Notes: generated by a model from the sequence alone, not told the origin. 64,000 nt of DNA from Proteles cristata cristata (GCA_017311185.1 JAESUZ010001514.1:1612001-1676000); one strand, 5' to 3'. Counted from the stretch's first letter, positions 10,471 through 22,044 are shown. Numbers and translations are program-made.

Positions 10471-10597
10471 GGCGGGGCGGTCACGTGGTGGGCGCCTGGG
10501 CCAATGGGGGGCCCTGGGAGGACCCAGCGCCCGCCTTGCCCCAACACCAGGCTCGCCTCTTCAGCTCATATAAGGTAAAAGGCAGAAGGGCCTCTGC
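10471..10597 (+). promoter_or_regulatory. CARMN: Distal CARMN promoter (candidate)
   Basis: Promoter elements occur in standard order: GC box GGCGGGGCGG (10471-10480), palindromic E-box CACGTG (10482-10487), CCAAT (10501-10505), and TCATATAAGG (10566-10575). The last reads both as a TATA box and as a CArG box with one mismatch. A start about 30 bp downstream would be near 10598, and a good splice donor follows at 10795. It lies 19 kb upstream of mir-143. The human CARMN distal start lies roughly 20 kb upstream of MIR143 (from memory), which fits. The assignment is an inference. Confidence 0.6.
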
Positions 10598-10794
10598 GGC
10601 CAGGGAGCAGCGGGCAAGGGGCTAAGGGGAGGGGGGCCCAGTGCCAGCCGTTTAAAAATGCCCCGTGGCAGTAAGGGGTGCCAGAGGCCCGGTCAAGTTA
10701 GTTGAGAAGCAGTGACACCCCCACCAATCCCCTAAATGGGCTGCCCCCGTGTCCCGGCCGTAAGGAGCCACACCTGGACCAGACGCCAGCAGAG
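10598..10794 (+). other. CARMN: Candidate CARMN exon 1 (distal)
   Basis: Runs from the predicted start after the TATA/CArG element to AGAG|GTAAGG (GT at 10795-10796). Weaker donors GCA|GTAAGG (10670) and GCC|GTAAGG (10760) lie within it. There is no useful open frame. Confidence 0.45.
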
Positions 10795-10800
10795 GTAAGG

Positions 10801-11689
10801 ACAGTGGCAGAGATGGGGTCTGCAAATCGGGGGGGTGGGGGGCGTCTGTGGCATCTGCCCCAGAGGCGTGCGGTATCCAGGGGTCTGGTCCTTGATCTCT
10901 GGCTAACCTGCTCTGTGCTGCCACCTTTCTGGGCCTCAGTTTCCCCATGATGATCTCGAAGTGCCCGTCATTCCCTAACCAGATGGGCAGGACCTGTGGC
11001 CAGGTTGGCCTGGAGGACTCTGTGGCTGCGGCTAAACGGGGGGTGGGAGCCGAGGGAGCGGCCCCAGTCTCGCTGCCATGCCCAAGTCTGGGCCCGCCTC
11101 CCTGGCTTCTCTGGAAAGCCGCTCCTTCCTTGTTCTGTGAGGTTTGATTTCACAGCTCCAAAGGCCTGGGGCTCCTGGCAAGGAAAGCTGTTTTCAAATC
11201 AGGGTTTCAAGAAGCAAAGCTGGAGGCCGCAGGCTCAGGCGGACAGGCAGAGAGGGGCGGGCAGGCCAGGGCGCCGGCTGGGAGGCGGGGACGTGCGCTC
11301 CAGCTCTGGTTCTGCCTCTCACCGCCTGGCCCCGTGGCCCCAGGCGGGCACCCTACTCTCTCTGGGCCGCAGATTCCCATCTGCACCATGAAACCACTGT
11401 ACAACATGGATCAGGGGGTGTTGGGCCTCAGAGTGGGATGAGGACCGAACAGGATTTCAAGGAGGGGTGACGTGGTGTAGCAGGGGCCTCAGAGGAGGCA
11501 GGAGACGTACGGGGCAGAGCTGTGTAGGGCCAGAGGCCTGGCATCAGCACTGGGAGGTGTGCAGGCAGTATCGCTCTTCTGAACATGCTCTGACCACATC
11601 GGGGGCCCAGGGTGGACACAACCCTCCAACACCAGCGGCCCCCCCACTCTGATCACATAAGGCCTGAGGCCACAATGGTCCCAAAGAAG
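10801..11689. other. GC-rich intron-like sequence
   Basis: First part of the presumed CARMN intron 1. Old L2-like blocks are suspected around 11410-11530. No exon can be supported. Confidence 0.35.
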
Positions 11690-11830
11690 ACTCTGGAATC
11701 CAACTGCCTGGGTCCAATTCTGGCTCATTTACTCATCAGACAAGTGACCTTGGGCAAGTCCCTTGCCATCCCCCCAGTCTCAGCGTTCTCTATAAAATGA
11801 GCACGGTCTTGGTTCTGATGTCACTTGGTT
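11690..11830 (+). repeat. MIR SINE fossil
   Basis: Sense MIR: tgacct-tgggcaagtcc core at about 11744-11761, followed by ctataaaatgagcacgg. Confidence 0.75.
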
Positions 11831-12429
11831 GTCATGAAGAGGGAGGGTCATGGGCACACAAGATCAGGGTAAATGGGGCTCCTCCTCTCGAGGGGCAAGA
11901 TGACCTTCGCTCCGTCTGGAGAGAAGTGGGAATGAAACTCAGACAGGGAGCGCTCAGAGCTGCTCAAGAGAGAACAGGGTCTGGAAAGAGGCAGGAGGTA
12001 GGAGTTCAAAGGTCAGAGGTTAAGGGGCCCAGAAGGAGGAACCGCTTGAGATGCCTAAAGGGGTAGGCAAGGTCTCGTTGCCTGCATTTATAGGACACTG
12101 TGGGGGCCATGTGTCCCTAAGCGTGGTGTCTGAACCTCTATACACTCATCTACTGACAGGGGGCCGTTGGTGGGGCCCCAGGAATCTACATTTCAAGCTC
12201 CCGAGGGGAATTCCCACACATGGAGAATTTTAAAATGCTGTGTGTGCCTCACAAATAGCTGAGGGAACTGGATCATTCAATGAGAGAGCGCTGCTCTAGG
12301 TCATGCAGAGAGCTGACCACAGGGCTAGAACAGAAGCAGCCAGCTTCCCCAGTCCTGGACTCCATGGTGGTGGTGCACATACGAGAATTACATTGCGATT
12401 GTTATGGTCCGGACATTACCTAAGGCCTT

Positions 12430-12565
12430 CCTGTGAAATAATTCACTAAATCATCATAACAACCCTGTGAGGTCGGTGTAATTCTTAGCCCCATTGTGCA
12501 GAAGAAGAAACTGAGTCCTAGAGGTGAAGTGATTTGCCAAAGGTCACACAGCTCCTGAACTGTTA
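12430..12565 (-). repeat. MIR SINE fossil
   Basis: Antisense MIR: atcataacaaccctgtgagg, gaagaaactgagtc, aaggtcacacagctcctg. Confidence 0.8.
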
Positions 12566-12699
12566 AGGCTGGACATGTACTGTGCCAGCTGCCCCAGGTG
12601 GTCTCTCCCCGGGGCTCTCCTACCCCCTGCCCTGCTCCTTGGCCACTCCAATGCACCCCGTGAATATACTTGGAGGATTTCCTGGGAGGCCAGGTACCA

Positions 12700-12890
12700 G
12701 GCTGAATCACTCGTATCATCATTTAATCCTCCCAGGATTACCCAGAGGCCAGAATCAACATCATTCCATTATCCTCAGTTTATAGAGCAGGAAACCCCTG
12801 GAGCTTACCCAACAAGCAAGTGGCAGAGGGGATTTGAACCCGGGCCACAGCTCCAAAATGCACGCTCTTGGCTTGCCCACCATGGCACCT
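12700..12890 (-). repeat. MIR SINE fossil
   Basis: Antisense MIR: atcatttaatcctcccagg, then agtggcagaggggatttgaa-cccggg and a terminal cacgctcttgg. Confidence 0.75.
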
Positions 12891-13369
12891 CTAAGCAGTG
12901 AGCAGAAATCCTATTTCAGAGAGGAGATTGGCTAAGAGGGCAATCTCGCAAGAACTTGAAGCCAAGTGTTCTAGTTAAGTTTCAAAGCCACGACTTTTCC
13001 TTCAGCCCCACTGCTGCCCCAGGATGGAATGGACTTTGTTTGTCACTGCTCCCTAAGAGCCACGCTAAAGCTCTTTGAGCAAAATCAGCCCTTTCCCAGA
13101 GGCGCCAGTTGTGGGGAATAGCTGACACACATAATTCTGAGGAATAGAAATTTCCAGGCCCAGGGTTACCACGGACCCTCGGGGCTGGATCTGATTCCCC
13201 ATGTGAGCCTTGAGGTGCTTGGGAGATGGTCTGAGGTCCCCAGTGCTGGGCTATGCCTGGGCCCTGCCTCCACCACAGTTTTCCAAGTGAGTAATCCCCA
13301 GGGCTCAGGGTCATGGAGTCTGGCAAAAACCGTGAAGGCCTTTCTGATCATTGCTATTAGGACCATTTT
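12891..13369. other. Unique sequence, nothing identified
   Basis: No exon or named repeat can be supported. The right end may already be diverged L1. Confidence 0.3.
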
Positions 13370-13560
13370 TGTCCACGTCTCCTGGTGCCCCTGAGCCAGA
13401 GTTTCTCTGGAGTTGATACCTAGAGAGAGAGATTGCTGGGTTCTGGAAACACCCGCTTGTTCTCCAAAGTGACTGAACCGAGTTACGCTCCTACCGGTTG
13501 GATATGAGCATCCCCCGCCTTGACAGCACTTAAAATTGTTAGATTTCTTGATTTCTTTTT

Positions 13561-13636
<76 letters not shown>

Positions 13637-14160
13637 TTTCTTTCCTTTCTTTCTTTCCTTTCTTTCTTTCTTTCTTTCTTTTTTCTTCCTTCCTTCCTTC
13701 CTTCTTCCTTCCTTCCTATCCTTTCCTTTCTTTTCTCTCTCTCTCCTTCCTTCCTTTCCTTTCCTTTCTTTTCTCTCTCTCCTTCCTTCCTTCCTTCCTT
13801 CCTTCCTTCCTTCCTTCCCTCTCTCTCTCTCCTTCCTTCCTTCCTTCCTTCCTTCCTTCTTTCCTTCCTTCCTTCCTTCTCTCTCCTTCCTTCCTTCCTT
13901 CCTTTCCTCTCTCTCTCTCTCTCTCTCCCTCCCTCCCTCCCTCCCTTCCTTTTTTTGAAAAAGAGGGAGAGCATGAGCAGAGGAGGGTGCAGTGCAAAGC
14001 CTGACCCAGAGCTCTATCTCACAGTCATCATGACCTGAGCCAAAATCAAGAGTCGGACACTCAACTGACCCAGCCACCCAGGTGCCCCCAAATTGTCAGA
14101 TTTCTTAAAGTGTATATGTTATACCTTTATTTCATGTCTATCAAATTTGTATAGTAAAGA
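13370..14160 (-). repeat. L1 LINE fragment interrupted by a SINE
   Basis: Antisense L1 pieces at 13370-13549 and 14107-14160: gagtttctctggagttgata, gattgctggg, ttctccaaagtgactg. It resumes after the SINE at 13550-14089. Confidence 0.65.
13550..14089 (-). repeat. Felid SINEC with a roughly 400-bp expanded pyrimidine tail
   Basis: Reverse SINEC whose A-rich tail has grown into a hybrid array read on this strand as (TTTC)n, then (TTCC)n, (TC)n and (TCCC)n blocks at 13553-13950. The SINE body and head are at 13951-14089. Target duplication AAATTGTTAGATTTCTT (13533-13549) and AAATTGTCAGATTTCTT (14090-14106) differs at one base and encloses the whole array, showing that the array arose from the tail. 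The 303-codon Lys/Glu/Arg-rich frame across it is not a gene. Confidence 0.95.
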
Positions 14161-14163
14161 AAG

Positions 14164-14512
14164 TGGGGTGCCTGGCTGGCTTGGTCAGTGGAGCACACAG
14201 CTCTTGATCTCAGCATCATGAGGGTGAGCCCCGCATGTTACTTTTTAAAGTAACTTCCCTTGTTACTTTTTAAAATATTTATTGATTTTTGAGAAAGAGC
14301 AAAAGCAAGCAAGAGACAGAAGGGGAAAGTCAGAAGGAGAGAGAATCCCAAACAATCTCTGCACACTCAGTGCAGAGCCCAATGTGGGGCTCGATCCCAT
14401 GAACTGTGAGCTGTGAGATCGTGACCTGAGCTGAAATCAAGAGTCGAGAGTTAACTGACAGAGCCACCAGACACCCCTAGAGCTTACTTAAAAGAGAGAG
14501 AGAGAGAGAAAC
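14164..14512 (+). repeat. Short-body SINEC, split by another SINE
   Basis: The head at 14164-14240 (ggggtgcctggctggcttgg) is separated from its end (tagagcttacttaaaa, 14477-14493) by a reverse SINEC. The short body ending in tagag-attacttaaa marks the older subfamily without the CT-rich segment. A (GA)n run follows at 14493-14512. Confidence 0.75.
14256..14476 (-). repeat. Felid SINEC nested in an older SINEC
   Basis: Reverse copy, diverged, with head gccaccagacacccc at the right. It is inserted in the short-body SINE described at 14164. Confidence 0.85.
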
Positions 14513-15080
14513 TGCAAACAAAACTACAAAACAAAACTGCCGCTCGCCACTGTCCACCTGGGTGTCTAGAAATCTGTCCTCTGTGCACCAAGCCGAGGAG
14601 CACCCTGGGGCTCCGAGGCAGGAGTGGGCCCTGCCCACGCGGCCTTCCCCCAGCCCAGCAGTGTGCAGCAGCTACGCTGCAACCCGAGGCTGCCTGCCCC
14701 ATCATCTGCAGGAATTTGGGGGAAAGAGCCCATGGTGGCCACCATCTCCTGATGGCCTGTCTAGACAGACCCCATGGGGGTTCACTACACATACAAGAAC
14801 CGCAGAGGTGGCCCCCTCCCCGCTTGCAAAAGAGACTTACTGGCAGCCATACTTCTCCACCAGAAACCTTTTCTCCAGTTCAGAACACGCCTTAGTGCCC
14901 AGCCTGAATCACCCATTCCCATGGCCCACGGAGACCCACTCATACAGGTCTCTTCTGTTCAGATGAGGAAACTGAGGCCCACTCCTGAGTGAGGGGGCTT
15001 TCAGAGGTGGGGTGCTACTCTCTGCCCAGGTGAGGAGGGGACTGGGACTGGGGGGCTCAGACAGCTGCCAGAATGTGGCT
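14513..15080. other. Unique sequence, nothing identified
   Basis: GC-rich with overlapping incidental open frames. No exon supported. Confidence 0.35.
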
Positions 15081-15097
15081 AAGAAGCAAGAGGCTGG

Positions 15098-15292
15098 TGG
15101 GGCACCTGGGTGGCTCAGTCTGACTTCGGCTCAGGTCATGATCTCGCGATTCACGAGTTCAAGCCCCGCTGTCGACAGCTCAGAGCCTGGAGGCTGCTTT
15201 GGATTCTGTGCCTCCCTCTCTCCACTCCTTGCCTGCTCACACTCTCTCTCTCTCTCTCTCTCAAAAATAAACATTAAAAAAATGTTTTTTTT
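15098..15292 (+). repeat. Felid SINEC with internal deletion in the tRNA head
   Basis: Forward copy lacking the ggttaagcgtc segment of the A-box region (ctcagtctgacttcgg). Target duplication AAGAAGCAAGAGGCTGG (15081-15097) and AAGATGCAAGAGGCAGG (15293-15309). Confidence 0.93.
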
Positions 15293-15319
15293 AAGATGCA
15301 AGAGGCAGGTGGTTTAAAG

Positions 15320-15520
15320 GTGCCAAACGGCAGTCAGGCTGCCTGCATTTGAATTCCAGACCTTCCTCATATCATAGCAACTGTGTGACATGGGGCATGA
15401 TGAGAATTGCTGTCTCCTCAGGCCACGGAGTGGCCTGGATTAAACAGGCTAAAACTCACAGGGCCCTCAGAACAGCAACTGGCACATAGCAAGTGGTCAG
15501 TAACAAACAACTGCTAAAAT
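15320..15520 (+). repeat. MIR SINE fossil
   Basis: Sense MIR: gtcaggctgcctgcatttga, aactgtgtgacatggggca, then ggcacatagcaagtgg-tcagtaa at the end. Confidence 0.75.
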
Positions 15521-15539
15521 GTGCTGACAGCCACCCCCT

Positions 15540-15905
15540 CGTCCAGGACCCCCAGGGCATGCCCGAACCCTGGACGTACTGTGCTTTTCCTATGCATACA
15601 CACCAGTGATAGAGCTTAACTTAGAAGTGAGCCGCAGTAAGACTAATGCACGGTAACTAATAGTAAAACAGAACAATTCCAACAATATATTGTAATACAA
15701 ACTTATGTGAATGTGGTGTCTCTCTCTCAAAATACTTTATCGTACTGGACTCACCCTCTCTGTGATGCTGTGAGAGGAGAGCCTGCCTGATGACGCAGGC
15801 CCTGGGACATAGCATTAGGCTGATTTTCTGTGGCTACTTCAGAAGGTGGGTCACCTGCTTCCGGATGGGCCGCCATGGAGCACAGGGGACTGAAACTGTT
15901 GTACT
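15540..15905. repeat. DNA-transposon fossil (Tigger-like, probable)
   Basis: The blocks tttcctatgcatacacacc, gaacaattccaacaatatat, ctctctcaaaatactttatc and tcacctgcttccgga match a dispersed non-autonomous element that I associate with Tigger-type DNA transposons. Family name uncertain. No transposase coding remains. Confidence 0.5.
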
Positions 15906-16039
15906 AATTCTACTAAAAGCAGTGTCTTTGGGAGGGAAGGAGGTGCCGGAGTGGGTTCCAACTCATCTTTCCCTCGGTGGGGGCGGGGGTGGGGGAGATA
16001 AACTACCCTTATTCTTTCAAAAATAACAACTGCTACATG

Positions 16040-16195
16040 CCAAGTCTTCCCAAGTGCCCGGCTCTTTGCCCAGCACTCTCTGAGGTAAGTACCGTCCCCT
16101 CTCTGGGGTCCCAGAGGCTCAGAGAGAGGTGGTCGTTTGCCCAAAGTCACACAGCTTGTAAGAGGAGAAGCTAGAGCTCAGACCCAGGTCTGGCG
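16040..16195 (-). repeat. MIR SINE fossil
   Basis: Antisense MIR: ctctgaggtaagtacc-gtcc, aggctcagagagaggt, cccaaagtcacacagcttg. Confidence 0.75.
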
Positions 16196-16199
16196 GGCT

Positions 16200-17124
16200 C
16201 CGGAACCCCCTACCCGCAGCTCCAGTGCCGCCCCACTAAGTCCATGAGTGAGAGCTAGTTCGGGTTCGGCCTGCCCGATAGGACCAGCTCGGCATTTGGA
16301 AAGGGGACCGTTTGAAGGCTGGTGCCTCCTTTTAGATGAAGTACTGTTACCTCCATCCACATACAAAATGCAAACCTTGGCCAAGCCACTCTTCTTGCCA
16401 ATGAGCACCCCGTAGTGGGGACTGAGTACCCTTGGTGGGGGGCCCATCAGTCCTGGGTGCCCCTAACCCAGCACAGCCCATTTGAGGAGGGGGCAGTGAA
16501 CCAGACCAAGGCCGGGGGAAACAGCCTCACCCCAGCCTCTCCCTGAGCACCTGTACGGGCCACGAGTCTAGGCCCCCTCCTGAATGGCCCTCCTCTGCCC
16601 CAAGCCATGCTCCAGAGGAGAGGGAAAAGCCCCAAACTGGGAAACACACTGGTCCCTGTGACCTTAAGAGGGACACTGCTCAGCCGCCTGTACCATCTTC
16701 CTCCTCCTCCCTCTCTTCTTCCTGTGTCTCCTCTTCCTCCTCCTCATTCAGCAAACAAGGATGGAGGCGAAGTGTCCAGAGGGAGGCTGCTGCCTCAGGA
16801 CGGCACCTGTAGCAGCCATGGCACCACCCCTGGCTGGTCTCCAGGGCTCAAAGGCCACTGGCCAGTCTGCCGGGAGCCTGTCAGGCCTCAGGCATGTGAC
16901 CTCACAACCCCATTGAGCCCAGGGGCGTCGGCTGAGATAAGCTGGAGCAAGATGGGGAGGAAAGGAGAGAATCAGCTCTGCAGCTAACACACTCGGTTCA
17001 GTCTCTCTGTTCCTCTGGGCCCTTCAGGCTGTGATGGTCCAGGATTTGGGATGGAAGGGAGATCGCTCGGGCCGTCCCCCGGATGATGGTGGCTGCCTGG
17101 ACTCTCAGCAAGGGAACACCTGGA
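16200..17124. other. Intron-like unique sequence
   Basis: Includes a CT-rich stretch at 16690-16745. No exon supported and no named repeat identified. Confidence 0.35.
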
Positions 17125-17335
17125 GTGCGGGTGGTCAGAGCAGCAGGGGCCTGCTCTGGGTACCCAGGGAAGAACGGGGAAGGCTTTCCAGGTGGGAGTT
17201 CTGCATGCGGAAGTGTGGAGGCGGGACTACGACACTTTCAGAGCAGCAAACAAGCGTGGTTGGCCGGAACGGGGGTCAGGTCTAGAAGCTCGGTGAGATT
17301 TGAGGCCGGCAGAGTGGGGAAGGTTTGATGGTGAA
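17125..17335 (+). repeat. L2-type LINE fossil
   Basis: gggaaggctttccaggtggg and the following cagagcagcaaac-aagcgtgg resemble the L2-associated block (gaaggcttcctggaggagg, then gccagtgtggctgg). Boundaries approximate. Confidence 0.45.
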
Positions 17336-18689
17336 GCGGCCTGAATCGCCTGCAACCAAAATGCCATTAGGTGGTAGATGTCCTTCTTGGTGTCTGTCTC
17401 CGGGAGGGAGTCCCTGTCTTTAGCCTGTTTGCATCCTTCCCCCAACACTATCAAGCCAAGGGCCCCAGAGCAGGGGGAGCCCTGGGAGTTCTGCATTAGT
17501 GACTCTGAGGTATCAAATAATGGGACAGGAGACCTCGGGTGGGATGAGGAGGGGTAGAAAGCCCGAGGGCTGTAGTCACCATCTTTAAACCTCTGAAGAA
17601 CTTCCTAGGGAACAGACACTCGTTCTTTGTAGTCTTAAAGGACAGGACGTGCAGTCCCAGAGAGGCGGATGTCAGTGGGATATTAGGAAGGAGTCTCCAA
17701 TAGTCTGTCCAAAGAGAGATGAAGTGATTGAGCTCCCCATCACCAGAGGTATGCAAGCTTAGCATGGACACTGTAGAGAGAACTCGAGTTACAAGAGTCT
17801 GAGCCTCATGGCCTTTCCCACCACCAGCCTGGGACTTCATATCACAGCCTGGCTGCCTTGGGACTGAATTCCCTTGCTGCCTGGGTGACGGATTCCCAGT
17901 CAGGCATGACATTAGTTCTGCCCTGACTTCACAAGGGGCCTCTGGGGACCCTCCTCCCCTCTACTTCCTTTCACCCCCTGCTGCTTCTCGCCCTTCCCAG
18001 GGAACCCACCAGGACTGACCAGGAAGACCTGGAGCCTGATTGTAAGGCCGGGTCCCCAGGGAGCACTCAGCCGATGGCCTTCCACCCCGGCAGGAATGAG
18101 GCGGAGGGGGCCGGGGTCCCTGGACACACTGTTCACACGCCCCCGAGAGTCTACATGGAAATTCCAGGAAGGTCACAGGGAAGCTTCCAATTTAGAACAA
18201 GACGCTTTATTTTTGTCCCTCTTTCTTTCCTGTCCCTCTTTTCCCCTAGCAGTGGGTGAGGGTGTCACAGGAGGCTGGAAGAGGAAAACAAGCCTCTTTG
18301 GGCTGAGTCACAGAAAGCCTGGGTGTGGAGAGAGGGGCTGTGGGCAGACAGGAAGGGGGACCACACAGGGTAGCCGTGTGGGAAAGGGTAGAGGCAAGGG
18401 ATGAGTCCAGGGGACAGCCAGGTCTGGGCAGTGTCTTGGGCAGGGAGCATAAGTTCTGGGTTCAGGCCGCGGGTCAGAGAACCAGCCCGGGTTCAGGATT
18501 GGCGCTCCCAGGAACCTTGGGCCCTGGGTCCCCACCTCAATGAATTATAAAGCTACAGAGTAGTACTGAATCCATCTCACTCACCCTGGCGATCCTGGCA
18601 GATGTTTAATCACCATTCCTGGTGTTGAATTTTAAACTCCTAGTGTCATTATCCTGTTAGAGCTAAAAGGAATCTAGCAAGAGCGTGTT
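17336..18689. other. Intron-like unique sequence
   Basis: No exon, miRNA-like hairpin or named repeat is supportable by eye. Overlapping open frames lack recognisable domains. Confidence 0.35.
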
Positions 18690-18750
18690 ATAGATGTAGA
18701 ACCTTGAGGCCAACAACAGGGAGGAACTTGCCCAAGCTCCTACTGCCAGA
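18690..18750 (-). repeat. MIR-like fragment
   Basis: gtagaaccttgaggcc and ggaacttgcccaagctcc correspond to the antisense MIR core in degraded form. Confidence 0.45.
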
Positions 18751-19384
18751 GTGGCCGTCCAGCGCGGTGCGTCCTTCCTGACCTCTTCCCAGCCTAGGTC
18801 CGGAGATGGAAGCTATGACATGGTTCTCGAAGCCAAGGGAAGCGGACAGAAGGGAGGCAGGTGCCCCGCCAGGACATAACTATCTCTGAGAAGTAGTCAA
18901 AAAATGACAGTGTGTCTTGAGTTCTAACTGCTCTGCTCAGGAGCTCTCTCTTCCTGCCCAGAGTTAGCTCTCCCCCCCTCCCCCCCACTTTGTCTGCTGC
19001 AGATGGGAGGCCTCCTGCGGAGGACGGAGCCCAAGGCGGGGAGGGGAAGCTATTGGTTCTATTGTTGGCTCTGCCTCGGTGCTCCATATGACCTTGAGCA
19101 TGACCATGAGTATGAGGGCTTTTCTGGCCTCCGTGTGTTCAGTGAGGGGCTGGACCCAACCAGTTAAAACAGAGATCCCATCCAGGATCTGCCTCAGTCT
19201 CCCATCAGGCCTCATCTCTCTCTGTCTTGATCCATCTAAGCCTTTGCCTCCGCACAGGAAGTCAGCCAGGAAGAAGACAGCCACCTGCAGATTCCCTCTA
19301 CTGGGAGCATCATCCTCCATGCCCAAGCCCTGCTGTCCAGCCTTGGAACCCCCAGAGAGGCAAAAAGCTGGGAAGGCCCTTAAG

Positions 19385-19515
19385 ATCACCCCAGCAAGGG
19401 AATCTGAAGCCAGAGAGGTCCAGCATATTGCTCAAGGTTACACAGCAAACCGTGTGCAAGTGGGAAGTGGGCCTTGAGTCTCCTGATGCCCAGACCAGTG
19501 CCCTCTCCACTAACC
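19385..19515 (-). repeat. MIR SINE fossil
   Basis: Antisense MIR: ttgctcaaggttacacagca, gtgggaagtgggcctt, then accagtgccctctccact. Confidence 0.7.
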
Positions 19516-19872
19516 GCACTTTGCCCTTTAGGGTAATGGTCATGTTAGCCATCTGCACATGAACCTGGGACCTGGTTACCTTGACACCTCAAACGTCCAC
19601 ACAGTCTCTTCCCCTCTCTGGGGTGCAGCTTCTTCTATAAGCAGGGAGATGGGGTGGACCAGATGTCTCTAAAAGGCCTTCCACCCATCACTCCACCAGG
19701 ACCCCCAGGCTTTACGGGGTGGCCACCTCAGCCCCTTCTTCACAGAGGACACACATGCCACCCAGTCACAGCCCCCACCCAGCCCAGCCCACCCTGCACC
19801 CCAGGGCTGGGCCTCATCCAGAACTACAGACTCCAGGCCCAGCTCCCCCTCTGGGGATCTGAATTTTTCTTA

Positions 19873-19947
19873 CCATAAAAGGGCAAGCGTGCCTCTCTCC
19901 TGTCCCTGCTCCCAGCCCCGCTGGGGGAAAGGCTGAGCTATTTTTAG
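19873..19947 (+). promoter_or_regulatory. Muscle enhancer candidate: perfect CArG box plus perfect MEF2 site
   Basis: CCATAAAAGG at 19873-19882 satisfies CC(A/T)6GG exactly. CTATTTTTAG at 19938-19947 satisfies the MEF2 consensus YTA(A/T)4TAR exactly. They are 55 bp apart in non-repetitive sequence, 9.7 kb upstream of mir-143 and inside the presumed CARMN intron. SRF and MEF2 co-occupy many cardiac and smooth-muscle enhancers. That this pair is active is an inference. Confidence 0.5.
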
Positions 19948-20454
19948 AAAACTCAAAAGTTGGCTCCTAAACTCAAGATGGAGCTTGTCTGAGCTTGCAT
20001 TCGGGAGCCCCTTCCCCAACTCCCTCACCTACCTTCTCTCCCTGTTCCCCCACCCCGGCTCACCCCTCACCCATTTTCACTCACTTTCTTCTCTCTGCCT
20101 CTCTTTCTTGCCCTCCCCCTCAGCCAATGACTCCTCCTCCTTCCTCCCCCTCTCCTCTCTCTTCTCCCCAGTCTCATACCCAGCTCCCCTCCCCCCCATT
20201 CCCTCCTTCAGATCTGGCTTTTGGAGGATGGAGAAAGTAACACATCTGCACCCCCATCCCCTTCTTAAACACTATTTACAACATAAATTCCAAACATCCG
20301 CCATCTGGTTCTAGGAAGGGCCAAAAGATATTTAGAAAAGGAAGTCATGATTATTCCATCTTCAAAGCCAAAGGAACTTAAAGGCTCCCTCTCTCCTGCC
20401 TTCCTTCCAGGGCCTCTTTGTTAAGATCTAACAGATTAGGATCTTTCAGTGAGT

Positions 20455-20565
20455 AGAAAGAGCCAGTCCCAGCTGGGCCTCTGACTTTGAGCTGGGTGCC
20501 TTCTCCTCTCCGTACCTCAGTTGTCCTCATCTGAGCAGTGGGTGTGAGACTAGGGTGCCTCCAGC
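20455..20565 (+). repeat. MIR-like SINE fossil
   Basis: Sense MIR tail part: tcctctccgtacctcagttg-tcctcatctgagcagtgggt. Confidence 0.6.
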
Positions 20566-20569
20566 ACTA

Positions 20570-21324
20570 ATGTTCTGAGACTTTGAGTCCTGCTGCAGAA
20601 AACCCACATGACCCAGGTCCCTGTCACCTGCTCTGGGCTGGGCAGTAGGGTGGGCTCCAACCTCAACCTTTGATGCCCCTTCTCTCTTGCTCCAAGGAGA
20701 TACATGCAGACCATCCACCTCCCTTCCCACTGACACTAACACCAAGGGGATGGGCTGGGGTCAAGCCATTGCCCCTATCGGATACCATGGAGTCTGGTCC
20801 TCTCCCCACCACATCACCATGAGGCCCAGGGAGGGGAAGGCTCTTTCCCACAATCACACCGCGTGTCTACAGGTAACCTGGTGTCTAACCGGCTGTGCTT
20901 CCCATCCGACACGCTCCAGAAGAAACAGCATATGTAGTATCCAGAAGGCATCATGCAGTCTCAGCAAACTGGGACCCTGAAGGTCCCACTTATTTGCAAA
21001 GTGGACAGGGCAGAAGGGAGAGCCAGTCCCTTTATTGTGGCTGATTGGTTTGTTCTAAACAGACAGCATGCGAGAGAGAAGTACAAGAGGCGTAACAAAA
21101 ACTGAAAAGGCTCCCTGCTTCTGGAGAGGTGCAGCGTTGCCAGGGCCCACATACCTCCAGTGGCCTTGTGAACGCTTTCTTTGCTCACAACCCTGTTTCC
21201 ATCAAATTTAACCCAGGCCCGACAAAACACTGTGAGACGCTGACGCGGGTTGTCGCTCGGTAGAAATGGTGCCAGGGAGAGCAGGGACTCACAGGGCAGC
21301 CGTGAAAATGCACGCTGGGCCGGC
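20570..21324. other. Intron-like unique sequence
   Basis: A weak antisense MIR-like block lies at about 20815-20885. Nothing else is recognised. Confidence 0.35.
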
Positions 21325-21530
21325 TCAAGCCAATCCTGAGCCTGACATTCACAAGCCACGTGACCTTGAGGGAGTGCTATAACCTCTGCGAGCCTCAGTG
21401 TCTTCATCTGTAAAATGGGCATGAAAATGGTACCCAACTCCTATGTGATTGGGAGGAAGACTATGCACAGTAAAGGACTTAGCAAGTGTGGAGCACATTG
21501 AAAGCTCTTGTTATGATTACAGCAGGTTCC
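21325..21530 (+). repeat. MIR SINE fossil, nearly complete
   Basis: Sense MIR: cacgtgaccttgaggga, gcctcagtgtcttcatctgt-aaaatgggcatg, then gtaaaggacttagcaagtg. Confidence 0.85.
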
Positions 21531-22044
21531 AGTGTAAGCGGTTAGTGGCTATTGTAACGGTCACTGTGTGTCCCTGCCTTCGTGCTCACTGGAAGGTCAG
21601 GGTGGATGGGAAGCACAGAATCCGCCAGCCCCCAGCTTCCCGGAGCCTGAGCCCCTTGAGGCAGGCTTGGCATTATGGGCCAGGCAGGTGGGGCCCCTTT
21701 CCTCTCCCTCTCTTCACTATTTTTTCCTCCATCAGTTCAGCCTCAAACTGCATTCCCAGGGCTTGCTCAAAAGTCCCCAGCAGCAGGCTTCCCTGGGGAG
21801 GAAGTAGGGAGCGTGTGAGGCTGGTGAACTCAGCTGGGGTGTCAAGGGGGTGGGAGGGCGCCCTGGGAACAGAGGCGCAGAGAAGCTGCATAACAGAGGG
21901 GACGTGGAAAGGGGCCTCACGTGGTGGCTCCCACCCCAGCATCCACGTCTTCTCTGAATGCCTCTCTGGACCTTTGCCCTCATCCTTCCTGCTTCCCTCC
22001 CTCCCATGCCTATGCCTCACTGTGGCTTCAGCCCTGGGCGCATA

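Noticed and set aside
13166..14077. 303-codon Lys/Glu/Arg-rich open frame, and Leu/Ser/Phe-rich frames on the other strand
   Set aside because: It is the translation of a pyrimidine microsatellite grown from a SINE tail, with target duplications at both sides.
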